A stretch of 40,507 bases of DNA, taken from positions 1 to 40,507 of the forward strand of contig JAEEMG010000068.1 in assembly GCA_016283095.1 (NCBI GenBank), written 5' to 3'. Below are positions 33,590 through 40,507 of the stretch, piece by piece. The position numbers and the translations under genes were made by a program. The stretch's first letter is position 1. The number at the start of each line of letters is the position of its first letter. The stretch is from Paludibacteraceae bacterium. GTDB taxonomy: Bacteria; Bacteroidota; Bacteroidia; Bacteroidales; Paludibacteraceae. The notes beneath the pieces were generated by a model. It saw only the letters and a program-made list of their open reading frames with translations. It made no database searches and had not been told where the DNA came from.

Positions 33590-34747
33590 TTATAATTCTC
33601 CTGCAGAGGCGAGGTTGTTCACGAGAGTGTTGGAATACATCTCCAGCATTTTCATTCTCAAGAACTCTTCGTCTTTATTTTCAATGTCGATCTTGTTTAT
33701 CTGTTCATCCAAATAGTTGTCGAAAACGTTCTTCTCAATAGTGGAATACTTGTCTTTGAATCGGTCAGTGCCGAATCTTTCGTCGTAAGCCACATAGTTG
33801 CCCGGGAAGAAACGGTAGGCTTTGTGGATGGCTCCATCTATAAGTTTAGCTACCTTTTCAATCACCTGTTGGCGGTCATCGTCTTCGTTGACCAACTGGT
33901 CTATCAATGGAGAGATTGTCTTTGTGACCTCATAGTGGATTCTTCCTTTGTAACCACGAAGTCCGGTGTTCATGTTTATGATGTCATCCTGGGCACTTTT
34001 CTTGAATTCTGGGTTGTCACGTTTCTGCTGGAACTCTTTTGCCTTCAAGAAGTCGCATGCATCATACTCATAGCAAATAGCTATTGGTGTGATGTTCAAA
34101 TCCATGAATCCCTGTTTTACGTTTTCACTGCTCATGTTGAGCATTTTAAGAAGACTCTCCTGCATGACGTCGTTGCTGTCTTTGGCACGGCCTTCTCTTT
34201 GAGCGATCCACACTGATGATTTGTTCTCAGTGATCATTGAACGGATATATGCTGACATCTTCTGCGACGACATGAATATCTCACGTTTAGTGCCAGAACG
34301 GTTGACAATCAGACTCTTGTTGATCTTCATCAGGTCTGTGATCCAAGGCTTTGAACAAAGATTGTCTCCGATCGCATTCTGAGATGTCTGTATTCCTTTA
34401 GCTATGAGTTGCACATTTAGCAACGCGGCGTCAAGAATGATGTCGCGGTGGTTGGATATAAATAGATATTTTTTGTCGTTTGTAAGTGCATCCATGCCAT
34501 TGTTTGTCATGCCATCTGATGTGTTCTCCACTAGATTGCCCAAGAAACGAGTCATGACAATCTGCTGGAAATCATCGGCAGACTTGATCTGCATCACTTT
34601 CTCCACAATGGCTTTAGGGTCTGCCTCAGGGAAAATGTGTGGCAATACCTTTAGAAATTCTTCGTTGTTGCAAACACGTGCAATCGCATCCGGAATTTCC
34701 GAATCATAATACGGACGCATGTCGTCAAAATTGAATTCTGTTTCCAT
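33590..34747 (-). CDS. PlsC/AGPAT-like acyltransferase
   Basis: The 385-residue protein matches a Bacteroidetes glycerol-phosphate acyltransferase group. FISNHRDIILDAALL (97-111) is the acyltransferase motif I, here with H100 and D106; the spacing is H-x5-D rather than the usual H-x4-D, although D102 also follows. WIAQREGRAKDS corresponds to motif III. No clear membrane span is seen. It would transfer acyl groups to lysophosphatidate or a similar lipid. Its ATG overlaps the WbqC-like stop as TAATG, so the two are probably translated together. Confidence 0.83.
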   Translation of the reverse strand: METEFNFDDMRPYYDSEIPDAIARVCNNEEFLKVLPHIFPEADPKAIVEKVMQIKSADDFQQIVMTRFLGNLVENTSDGMTNNGMDALTNDKKYLFISNHRDIILDAALLNVQLIAKGIQTSQNAIGDNLCSKPWITDLMKINKSLIVNRSGTKREIFMSSQKMSAYIRSMITENKSSVWIAQREGRAKDSNDVMQESLLKMLNMSSENVKQGFMDLNITPIAICYEYDACDFLKAKEFQQKRDNPEFKKSAQDDIINMNTGLRGYKGRIHYEVTKTISPLIDQLVNEDDDRQQVIEKVAKLIDGAIHKAYRFFPGNYVAYDERFGTDRFKDKYSTIEKNVFDNYLDEQINKIDIENKDEEFLRMKMLEMYSNTLVNNLASAGEL

Positions 34748-35364
34748 TATATTTTTTTTGACTTTTCTTTTAAATATAACACTGATTCCGGACCGAGGTT
34801 GAATAGCAGATCCACTATGCTTAATCCATCGGTAAACCCGAACTTCTCCGCAAACATTTGGTAGTAGGGTTTTGAATCTGTGTCTGTGGTTTCTTTTTTG
34901 GGGTGAAACAGTTCTCTTGCATCTTCGATTCCTGCTTCGCCTTCAAAGTAATTATCTGTTAATGAAATTTCTCTTTGTATTCCAAGAGCGTCGAGTGTAA
35001 ACTCTAGCAAACGCATGTTGAAATCAAGCAGATATTTCTCTTTCTTGTCGTAGATGGCTTGGATGTCATCTTTGTAATACTCAAAGAACGGTGTGGAATT
35101 ATAGCTTGTTTCCATCGCTCTCAAGTGTAGACGACGCCACTCTTGTCCATACGAAATGCAAATGTCTCTTATTTTTGTCTTATCCGTATGTTTCTCTACG
35201 GGTATACTCAAATCCATCACGCCACTTTCTGTCTGGATGCGGCATCTGTTCCTGTATGTCTGTTTGACATAATGGTCGTGCTGCTCCACTATGATTTTGT
35301 CGTGTGCGTAGATTTTGGCATAGTAGCCTACTGGGGCGAAATATGCTGACTGCAGAACTATCAT
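34747..35364 (-). CDS. WbqC-like family protein
   Basis: The 205-residue protein has the WbqC-like pattern: QSAYFAPVGYYAKI at 5-18, YVKQTYRNRCRI near 32-43, DLSIPVEKH near 51-59, and the end GLSIVDLLFNLGPES. The family was named from an O-antigen cluster but its activity is unknown. Its start is one base after the lipoprotein stop and its stop overlaps the next start (TAATG). Confidence 0.92.
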   Translation of the reverse strand: MIVLQSAYFAPVGYYAKIYAHDKIIVEQHDHYVKQTYRNRCRIQTESGVMDLSIPVEKHTDKTKIRDICISYGQEWRRLHLRAMETSYNSTPFFEYYKDDIQAIYDKKEKYLLDFNMRLLEFTLDALGIQREISLTDNYFEGEAGIEDARELFHPKKETTDTDSKPYYQMFAEKFGFTDGLSIVDLLFNLGPESVLYLKEKSKKI

Positions 35365-35365
35365 C

Positions 35366-37243
35366 TTATCGTTTTTTTTGTTGTGTTGGATAAGATGATT
35401 GCGGTCTTTGACTGTGCAATGGCAATTTGCCGATTACCCAATCTTCTTCATAATCCCAGTTGGCTGATACCGAAAGTGCTTTCTCAAAGAAGTAGACTTC
35501 CTCCGGCTGTTTCAAACCGTTGTAGTCTCCTGTTGTCCAGTCTCCATCTTTGTCTGTGTCGACGATCAGTCGTGCGGCATAAGTTCCTGGAGCGACATTG
35601 AAAAATTCCACTTTATTATCTTTCGGGTATCCCCGTCTTATTGTTTTTTCTTTGTTCACGAGCTCTACAAACACGTCTCCTGCTGGCATGTTGCTCAGTT
35701 TAAGGGTGATGTTGGAGTAATCTTTTTTCTCTTTTTTCCTGAATGCCAATTTCGTAGAATCACTTTCAAGACCATATATGTCTCTCACCTTTCCTGAGTC
35801 TACAATGACTTCATATGAGAGCCCCTCTTCCCAATTGCCATCCAATTTGTATCTTCTGCCACAACTGTCTGCCGCAACTATAGTGAATGGCAGAGCTTTT
35901 TTAGTAGTGTCTTTTTTCTCATGGACGGCCACTGCTTCTGGGCTGAAATCGTATGTAGGAGTCTCAAAAATAATTTCAGGAGTGCCGTCTATTTCTACTG
36001 ATTTTGAGATAGAAATATTAAGTTTTGCTTTCTTGTTTTTAGCAGCCCTTTCATCTTTTTTGCTGACTTTCACTTTTTTGTAGATGCTTGTGACTGTGTC
36101 TGTCTGCTCTACAAATGTTCCTATAGAGTCGGTGGCGATATATGTCATCGCAAACTCCAATGTGTCCAACTTTACGATGTTAGTGTCTTTGATCCAATAA
36201 TGGATTGTGTCTGTTGTGACACTTGGCTCAACAATAAACCAATCATTTGCAGCCGGACTGAAGTTTGTTGGCTTGATTGATGGCTTTTGTCTCTGTTTCT
36301 TATCGTTAGTGAAGTAGAGGGTTATCTTTCTTGCCTCTATTCGCTCTGCTTTCTTGAATGCTTGGAATGGCACTTCTTTGGCAAACAGACGCATCTCCAT
36401 CGAATCAGGCAAATAGTATGGGCTTTCTTTGCATACTATGCTGTCCACAATCAATGTGTCTGTGCGGACGTTGCTTGGCTCCAACCCAAGCAGTGAGTCT
36501 CTGTCTACTGATTTCCACGCCGTGTCACATTTTTCCACCATTTTTTTTCTTGGTGTGATTACGGTGTCTATCCATGCTAGACTTTCGCCAGGAGCGTCGT
36601 ATTTGAAATTAGTGTTGTCATCTTTTATAGCACACAGATGGTATGGCTTCTCTTTCAGCCCTCGTAGAATGAACCTTCCGCTCTTGTTGGTTTTTGTTAT
36701 TCTTTCGAGCTTCTTTGTTGCCAATGTGGAATCTGTCCAGTCAGAATAAACTCCGATGGTGATATTCTCTTGTGGCACAAGGGTATATGCGTCTACAACG
36801 TTGCCGGAAATGCAGAATGAGTCGATATGATTTCCTGTCGCGAACTCAAAGTAATAGTTTCTGATTGGATTGCTTTCTCGGAAATCCACAATTTTATCTC
36901 CAAAATCAATTATGTATGTGGCATCTTTTTCCAAAGAGTCTTTGAATGTGATGCTTACTTTTTTTCCTACACTCTTGATTTCTGGAGCCATCTCCATAGG
37001 TGGTGACACAATCACGTCTTGCGCATCTTTCAAGACAACATACTCGTCGAATATGATTTCTGCTTTCTGCGGTTTAGCGTTGACTGCGCTTCTTTCCGGT
37101 GTGCTGAAAATGTATTTAGGAGGCATCATATCGCGAGGTCCTCCTTGTGGTCCGCTACCCATATTGGCACACGAATGTATGCCTGCAAATCCTATTGCCG
37201 ACATCGTAAAGTATGCTATTTTTTTCAGGTACTTCTCCACCAT
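35366..37243 (-). CDS. Ig-like domain lipoprotein
   Basis: The 625-residue protein has a signal sequence with a lipobox ending GIHSC (Cys25), so it is probably anchored in an envelope membrane. Residues 27-45 (NMGSGPQGGPRDMMPP) match a start common in Bacteroidetes lipoproteins. Residues 45-140 fit an SbsA-type Ig-like domain (Big_5): PQKAEIIFDEYV and YIIDFGDKIVD. The rest is beta-rich with repeated DTD and carboxypeptidase-regulatory-like segments (GRFILRGLKEKPYHL). No enzyme motif is seen. It is the first gene of a five-gene unit and has an exact promoter 16 bases upstream of its start. Confidence 0.85.
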   Translation of the reverse strand: MVEKYLKKIAYFTMSAIGFAGIHSCANMGSGPQGGPRDMMPPKYIFSTPERSAVNAKPQKAEIIFDEYVVLKDAQDVIVSPPMEMAPEIKSVGKKVSITFKDSLEKDATYIIDFGDKIVDFRESNPIRNYYFEFATGNHIDSFCISGNVVDAYTLVPQENITIGVYSDWTDSTLATKKLERITKTNKSGRFILRGLKEKPYHLCAIKDDNTNFKYDAPGESLAWIDTVITPRKKMVEKCDTAWKSVDRDSLLGLEPSNVRTDTLIVDSIVCKESPYYLPDSMEMRLFAKEVPFQAFKKAERIEARKITLYFTNDKKQRQKPSIKPTNFSPAANDWFIVEPSVTTDTIHYWIKDTNIVKLDTLEFAMTYIATDSIGTFVEQTDTVTSIYKKVKVSKKDERAAKNKKAKLNISISKSVEIDGTPEIIFETPTYDFSPEAVAVHEKKDTTKKALPFTIVAADSCGRRYKLDGNWEEGLSYEVIVDSGKVRDIYGLESDSTKLAFRKKEKKDYSNITLKLSNMPAGDVFVELVNKEKTIRRGYPKDNKVEFFNVAPGTYAARLIVDTDKDGDWTTGDYNGLKQPEEVYFFEKALSVSANWDYEEDWVIGKLPLHSQRPQSSYPTQQKKR

Positions 37244-37258
37244 TTATTCAATTTGTCG

Positions 37259-37289
37259 CAAATGTAATGTTTTTCTTCTTATTGACAAA
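37259..37289 (-). promoter_or_regulatory. Bacteroidetes-type promoter, exact -33/-7
   Basis: On the minus strand TTTG (37289-37286), a 19-base spacer and TACATTTG (37266-37259) match the consensus exactly. It should drive the unit from the Ig-like lipoprotein to the deacetylase-like gene. Confidence 0.8.
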
Positions 37290-37304
37290 AATTGTTTGAC
37301 GTGA

Positions 37305-39152
37305 TTATTTTTTAACATCACCAATCACAGCCATTTCACATTTTTTGCAGTCGAAAACAAGTGCGTATTCAGCTCCGTCAGTCCCTACTAGTTTGAGTGG
37401 CTGCTTGAATTTTGCTGCTTCTGCGGTGTCTTTTTTCAGACAGATTCCCAATTCATATCTGATACAGTATTTGCATCGCATAAGTTCAGCTTTCTGTTTT
37501 GGCTCTCGTTCATAGCTCCATGCTGGATTGGCAATTCCGCATTGCTCAATGAAGTTTTTGGCCTGGGCATTATGAACGTTCAGTCGGTAGTCTGTGGCGT
37601 TTGATGGGAACTGTGGATTCTCTACCATTGGCAGACGTGGCTCTCTCTTCCATGCCGACAGTTTGTTGGATATCAATGTATTGATTAATGCTCGTCTCCA
37701 TTCGTTAAGTGTGGACATGGCGAAGAAATATGTGTTTTGTGAATCAATCTTCACATCTGTCACACAGAATGGTGTGCCGCCTGTTTTCTTTAGCGTCTTT
37801 ACGATGTTGTCGTTGGCCATCTGTGGGTTTTGTGCCAATTCTTTTTTGCTGTCGAATGTCACTTGTGCCTTGTCTCCTGAAATATCAGTCATTTCAAGTG
37901 TGAATCCGTCAGGAGTCTCTGTCATCACTATTTGAGCGTCGATTTGACGGTTGCATGTATCATTGTTCACCGCCGTGTCGTAGCGGATATCTAAATTGCG
38001 GTATAGTTTTGCGTTTGGCTGCACACGTAATCCTGCCGGCAATTCAATGCTGTCGCCTTGTGCTTTGTTTGCTCGGAATCCTATAAGTTCTCCATTCCTG
38101 TCGACGTAGCAAAAACCGTCTCCGTTGGCGAGTGTCACATTGTCTGCTAATCTTATCTGCAGAGTTGAGCCTTTTTGCAATGATGTCATGCCCACATATT
38201 CGCCCATTGATTTGGGTGTGTCTATGTTTGCCATCTTCTCTCGTTTCCCGCTTAGATTATATGTTGTGAGCCCACGGTTGAAGATTTTATGCAGATTTGG
38301 CTGGAATCCATATCTGCTTGTGCCATAGCTCATTCTGTGGTATTCATTGTTTTTTGCCAGGAATTCGTCGATTACTCTTCTATAGTAGGCGACGGTGGTT
38401 TTCACGTATGTGATATCTTTCAGTCTTCCTTCTATTTTGAATGTTGACACTCCTGCTTTTATCATTTCAGCAAGATATTTTTCCGCACTGAAATCTCTTA
38501 GCGACAACAGATATTTGTCTTTGGCTATTGTTTTTCCGTCGGCATCAAATAAAGAGTATTTCATTCGGCATGGTTGTCCGCATTCTCCTCTGTTGGCGCT
38601 TCTTCCGAGCATACGCTGGCTCATATAGCACTGTCCGCTGTAGCTCACGCAAAGGGCTCCGTGGATGAATGTCTCAAGCCTTACTTTGGTATGAGACGCG
38701 ATGTCTGCCATGCTTTTTACGTCTGTCTCTCTGGCCAACACCACTTGCTCGAATCCACATTTCTCCCAGAATATCACTTTGTCGAGATTCCTGTTGTCCA
38801 TCTGTGTGCTTGCGTGCAGTGCGATAGGAGGAAGGTTAGCTCGGAGCAATCCGTAATCCTGGATGATCAATGCGTCTACTCCTATTTTGTATAAAGACCA
38901 TGCCAGTCTTTCAGCCTCAGCGAGTTCCTCATCGGTGAGGATAGTATTGAGGGCGACGTATATGCGCGCATTGTAGACGTGTGCAAACTCCACCAGTTTG
39001 GCTATATTTTCCAAACTGTTGCCTGCCGCACTTCTTGCTGAGAACGCAGGACCTCCGATATACACAGCGTCGGCACCATATTTGATCGCCTCTATTCCGT
39101 GCTCAACTTCACGAGCTGGAGCCAATAGCTCTATATATTCGCGTCCTACCAT
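37305..39152 (-). CDS. U32 family protein, RlhA-like
   Basis: From ATG 39152 (MVGREYIELLAPA) the protein has 615 residues; the frame is open further upstream but that part overlaps the protease gene and looks unlike family N-termini. The U32 signature is ETFIHGALCVSYSGQCYMS (160-178), and four cysteines (168, 175, 191, 195) fit the iron-sulphur cluster site of the RlhA and TrhP proteins. The length and the long C-terminal part match RlhA, which hydroxylates a cytidine of 23S rRNA in E. coli. A C-terminal CKYC and later CKKC could be a further metal site. The RNA role is inferred from the family; older annotation would call it a collagenase-like peptidase. Confidence 0.9.
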   Translation of the reverse strand: MVGREYIELLAPAREVEHGIEAIKYGADAVYIGGPAFSARSAAGNSLENIAKLVEFAHVYNARIYVALNTILTDEELAEAERLAWSLYKIGVDALIIQDYGLLRANLPPIALHASTQMDNRNLDKVIFWEKCGFEQVVLARETDVKSMADIASHTKVRLETFIHGALCVSYSGQCYMSQRMLGRSANRGECGQPCRMKYSLFDADGKTIAKDKYLLSLRDFSAEKYLAEMIKAGVSTFKIEGRLKDITYVKTTVAYYRRVIDEFLAKNNEYHRMSYGTSRYGFQPNLHKIFNRGLTTYNLSGKREKMANIDTPKSMGEYVGMTSLQKGSTLQIRLADNVTLANGDGFCYVDRNGELIGFRANKAQGDSIELPAGLRVQPNAKLYRNLDIRYDTAVNNDTCNRQIDAQIVMTETPDGFTLEMTDISGDKAQVTFDSKKELAQNPQMANDNIVKTLKKTGGTPFCVTDVKIDSQNTYFFAMSTLNEWRRALINTLISNKLSAWKREPRLPMVENPQFPSNATDYRLNVHNAQAKNFIEQCGIANPAWSYEREPKQKAELMRCKYCIRYELGICLKKDTAEAAKFKQPLKLVGTDGAEYALVFDCKKCEMAVIGDVKK

Positions 39153-40210
39153 TATCTCAATCTGTTTTGATAATTGCCACTGTTTTTCAGATAGTGTACG
39201 AGCAATCCCACACAGAATACACATAGTGGGAGTGCCACGAAGATTGCTGTAAGTCCATTCCCGCACATTGTGTCGTAGGTTCCGTGAAGTAGGGCTGGAA
39301 TTACAAGTGCAAGTGCCCACAAAGCTTTTCTATAGCGAGGGTAGAGCACCGCAAAACTGATGAAGAATCCTCCGATTGCGCACCAGACAGCATGGATGAA
39401 TGGCAGACTTGTCAGACGGGCTATGTTCATCAGGAATCGATCCGAACCGTCTAACTTCATATTCTCTGTCATCTGATATTGCACTCCTTCGTATACTCCG
39501 AATGCAAGTCCGGAAATTAATCCGTAGAACACTAATGTCTGTGGCACCAATGGTTTCTTTGTCTTTTTCACAAGCCAGATCAATGGAAGCATCTTGGCGA
39601 ATTCTTCAGTGAATCCCACTCCGAAGGTGAATCCTATCAGTTGTAATAACATAGGGTTGTTTGGGTCGATAGCTCCATAGAAAAAGTTCAGATTGGGTAA
39701 TCCTAAAGCGTCCCATGCCACAAACACAATCGCCTGCATCAGGAAGAATATAGTCACGCTGGTTTTGGCTGTCACCTGTGGCGATTTGAACATATAGTTG
39801 AAGAAACTCCACCACACTACCGAAAAATAAAGTGCGATGCAGTAGTATGACAACCATCCGCTAGGGACAATGTACGCTGCTACAAGAGGAAACAATCCTA
39901 TACAAGCGAGCACAAGCAGACGGGTGTCGCTTTTCCATGTCTCCTTCTCCTTTAATTCTTTCGGAAAAAGAAGGTCTTTGGAAATATGCTTCAACTGGCT
40001 CGTCAAACTTCCAGCATTGTCAACTTTGACGGATACGTTGTTGTCGTCCAACACGTCGCGCACGGCAATGAAATCCTTATCTTCAGTTGCTGTGTTCACT
40101 GATGATAATCTGTCGCATTTGAGTATTTTGCCAGCTTTGACAAGGCTGGTTAAATCTGATATGTTATATGGGCCGAACGGATTTCCGTTGCGGTATACGT
40201 AGTATTCCAT
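39152..40210 (-). CDS. GYF-domain PrsW-like intramembrane protease
   Basis: The 352-residue protein has an N-terminal GYF_2-type domain (YYVYRNGNPFGPYNISDL, 3-20), a linker, and about eight membrane segments from residue 97. The PrsW/CPBP-like metalloprotease motifs are visible: EEFAK with E202 and E203, FGVYEGV with E241, H273 in FIHAVW, and H309 with D313 in LLHGTYD. PrsW cleaves an anti-sigma factor in Bacillus; no such target is in this window. Its stop overlaps the U32 start as TAATG. The GYF part could recruit a proline-rich partner. Confidence 0.92.
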   Translation of the reverse strand: MEYYVYRNGNPFGPYNISDLTSLVKAGKILKCDRLSSVNTATEDKDFIAVRDVLDDNNVSVKVDNAGSLTSQLKHISKDLLFPKELKEKETWKSDTRLLVLACIGLFPLVAAYIVPSGWLSYYCIALYFSVVWWSFFNYMFKSPQVTAKTSVTIFFLMQAIVFVAWDALGLPNLNFFYGAIDPNNPMLLQLIGFTFGVGFTEEFAKMLPLIWLVKKTKKPLVPQTLVFYGLISGLAFGVYEGVQYQMTENMKLDGSDRFLMNIARLTSLPFIHAVWCAIGGFFISFAVLYPRYRKALWALALVIPALLHGTYDTMCGNGLTAIFVALPLCVFCVGLLVHYLKNSGNYQNRLR

Positions 40211-40232
40211 AAAGCGATTTTTTAATTTTGTG

Positions 40233-40240
40233 CAAAGTTA
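40233..40240 (-). promoter_or_regulatory. Candidate -7 box for the PrsW-like gene
   Basis: The minus strand reads TAACTTTG, an exact TAnnTTTG, 22 bases before the start codon. The -33 element is not evident. Confidence 0.5.
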
Positions 40241-40288
40241 AAATTTTTATGTGTATTACCATATCGGATTTCATTCTGATTGTGGCTC

Positions 40289-40315
40289 AACAACATCATA
40301 TATTCTGATGTTGTT
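40289..40315 (-). terminator. Hairpin after the helicase gene
   Basis: AACAACATCA (40289-40298) pairs perfectly with TGATGTTGTT (40306-40315), three bases past the helicase stop. No long T run follows on the minus strand, so it may be a weak terminator or an RNA-stabilising hairpin. Confidence 0.45.
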
Positions 40316-40317
40316 CC

Positions 40318-40507
40318 CTACTTTAAAAAATCTATTAATTCGTTGTAGATTGGCACTTGTCTCAGCATTTCTTCATTTCCGACAACAAAAAGTTGTTTTC
40401 TCGCTCTTGTGAGCGCGACATTAAGTTTTCTGTCGATTGTTTTGCCGTCCTCTTCAATCGCATCACACACAACATCAAGCTGATAGTCTTGGTTGACACA
40501 GATGGAG
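40318..40507 (-). CDS. Superfamily 1 DNA/RNA helicase, C-terminal part
   Basis: The last 63 codons of a minus-strand gene lie in the window, and the rest runs off the right edge. DRKLNVALTRARKQLFVVGN is helicase motif VI of the Upf1/DNA2-like superfamily 1 group (AAA_12). The protein ends LIDFLK. The frame was too short and edge-cut to appear as a full gene, but the motif is clear. Substrate and partners cannot be judged from this fragment. Confidence 0.85.
   Translation of the reverse strand, partial: SICVNQDYQLDVVCDAIEEDGKTIDRKLNVALTRARKQLFVVGNEEMLRQVPIYNELIDFLK

Noticed and set aside
39153-39320. Upstream extension of the U32 gene
   Set aside because: It lies inside the PrsW-like gene, is not family-like, and the TAATG junction gives a natural start at 39152.

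Overview
The window looks like chromosome from a member of the Bacteroidales, probably close to Prevotella or Bacteroides. Several signs agree. Many intergenic regions carry TAnnTTTG -7 boxes, two of them with an exact TTTG element 19 bases upstream. Shine-Dalgarno sequences are mostly absent. The genes include a NusG-like UpxY-type regulator, a DUF4494 protein, a bifunctional HisB, a BspA-like leucine-rich repeat remnant and a small secreted protein with a T9SS-like tail. I see no rRNA, tRNA, CRISPR array, transposase or phage gene.

Left edge (1-3978). A terminator from an upstream gene is followed by two copies of a structured GC-rich repeat, a frameshifted leucine-rich repeat gene and a small exported protein. 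A two-gene minus-strand unit (hisB then fabD) comes next. The 318 bases between hisB and the next gene hold divergent promoter candidates, a TGTATA cluster and a nested inverted repeat.

Centre (4066-27857). This is one long plus-strand capsule/exopolysaccharide locus of about 24 kb with 22 genes. In order it has a UpxY-like antiterminator, a Wzc-type chain-length regulator fused to a BY-kinase, a membrane nucleotide-sugar 4,6-dehydratase, nine glycosyltransferases (GT2, GT4 and GT32), a Wzx flippase, a pyruvyltransferase, three membrane acyltransferases and an EpsG-like polymerase. It ends with a Pgl-type module (GT4, PglC-like phosphoglycosyl transferase, PglD-like acetyltransferase, PglE-like aminotransferase) and a GtrA-like protein. 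The inferred pathway is as follows: the dehydratase, aminotransferase and acetyltransferase make a 2,4-diacetamido-trideoxy sugar; the phosphoglycosyl transferase loads it on undecaprenyl phosphate; the glycosyltransferases extend and the acyl/pyruvyl transferases decorate the unit; Wzx flips it, the EpsG-like protein polymerises it, and the kinase sets chain length. No Wza-type outer-membrane exporter gene is in the window. A strong terminator ends the locus at 27937-27964.

Right side (28005-40507). Plus-strand genes encode a small lipoprotein, a degenerate trypsin-like domain fused to a formylglycine-generating-enzyme-like domain, a DUF4494 protein, a YggS-type PLP protein and a small membrane protein. 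Then come minus-strand genes. One tightly packed unit starts at an exact promoter at 37259-37289 and runs lipoprotein, WbqC-like, acyltransferase, radC, polysaccharide-deacetylase-like. Upstream of it, a GYF-PrsW membrane protease overlaps a U32-family (RlhA-like) protein by one base. The window ends inside the C-terminus of a superfamily 1 helicase.

The observations I would follow up first are the covarying repeat near the left edge, the nested inverted repeat in front of the capsule operon, and the fusion of a dead-looking protease with a formylglycine-enzyme-like fold. None of them is proven to be a new system from sequence alone.
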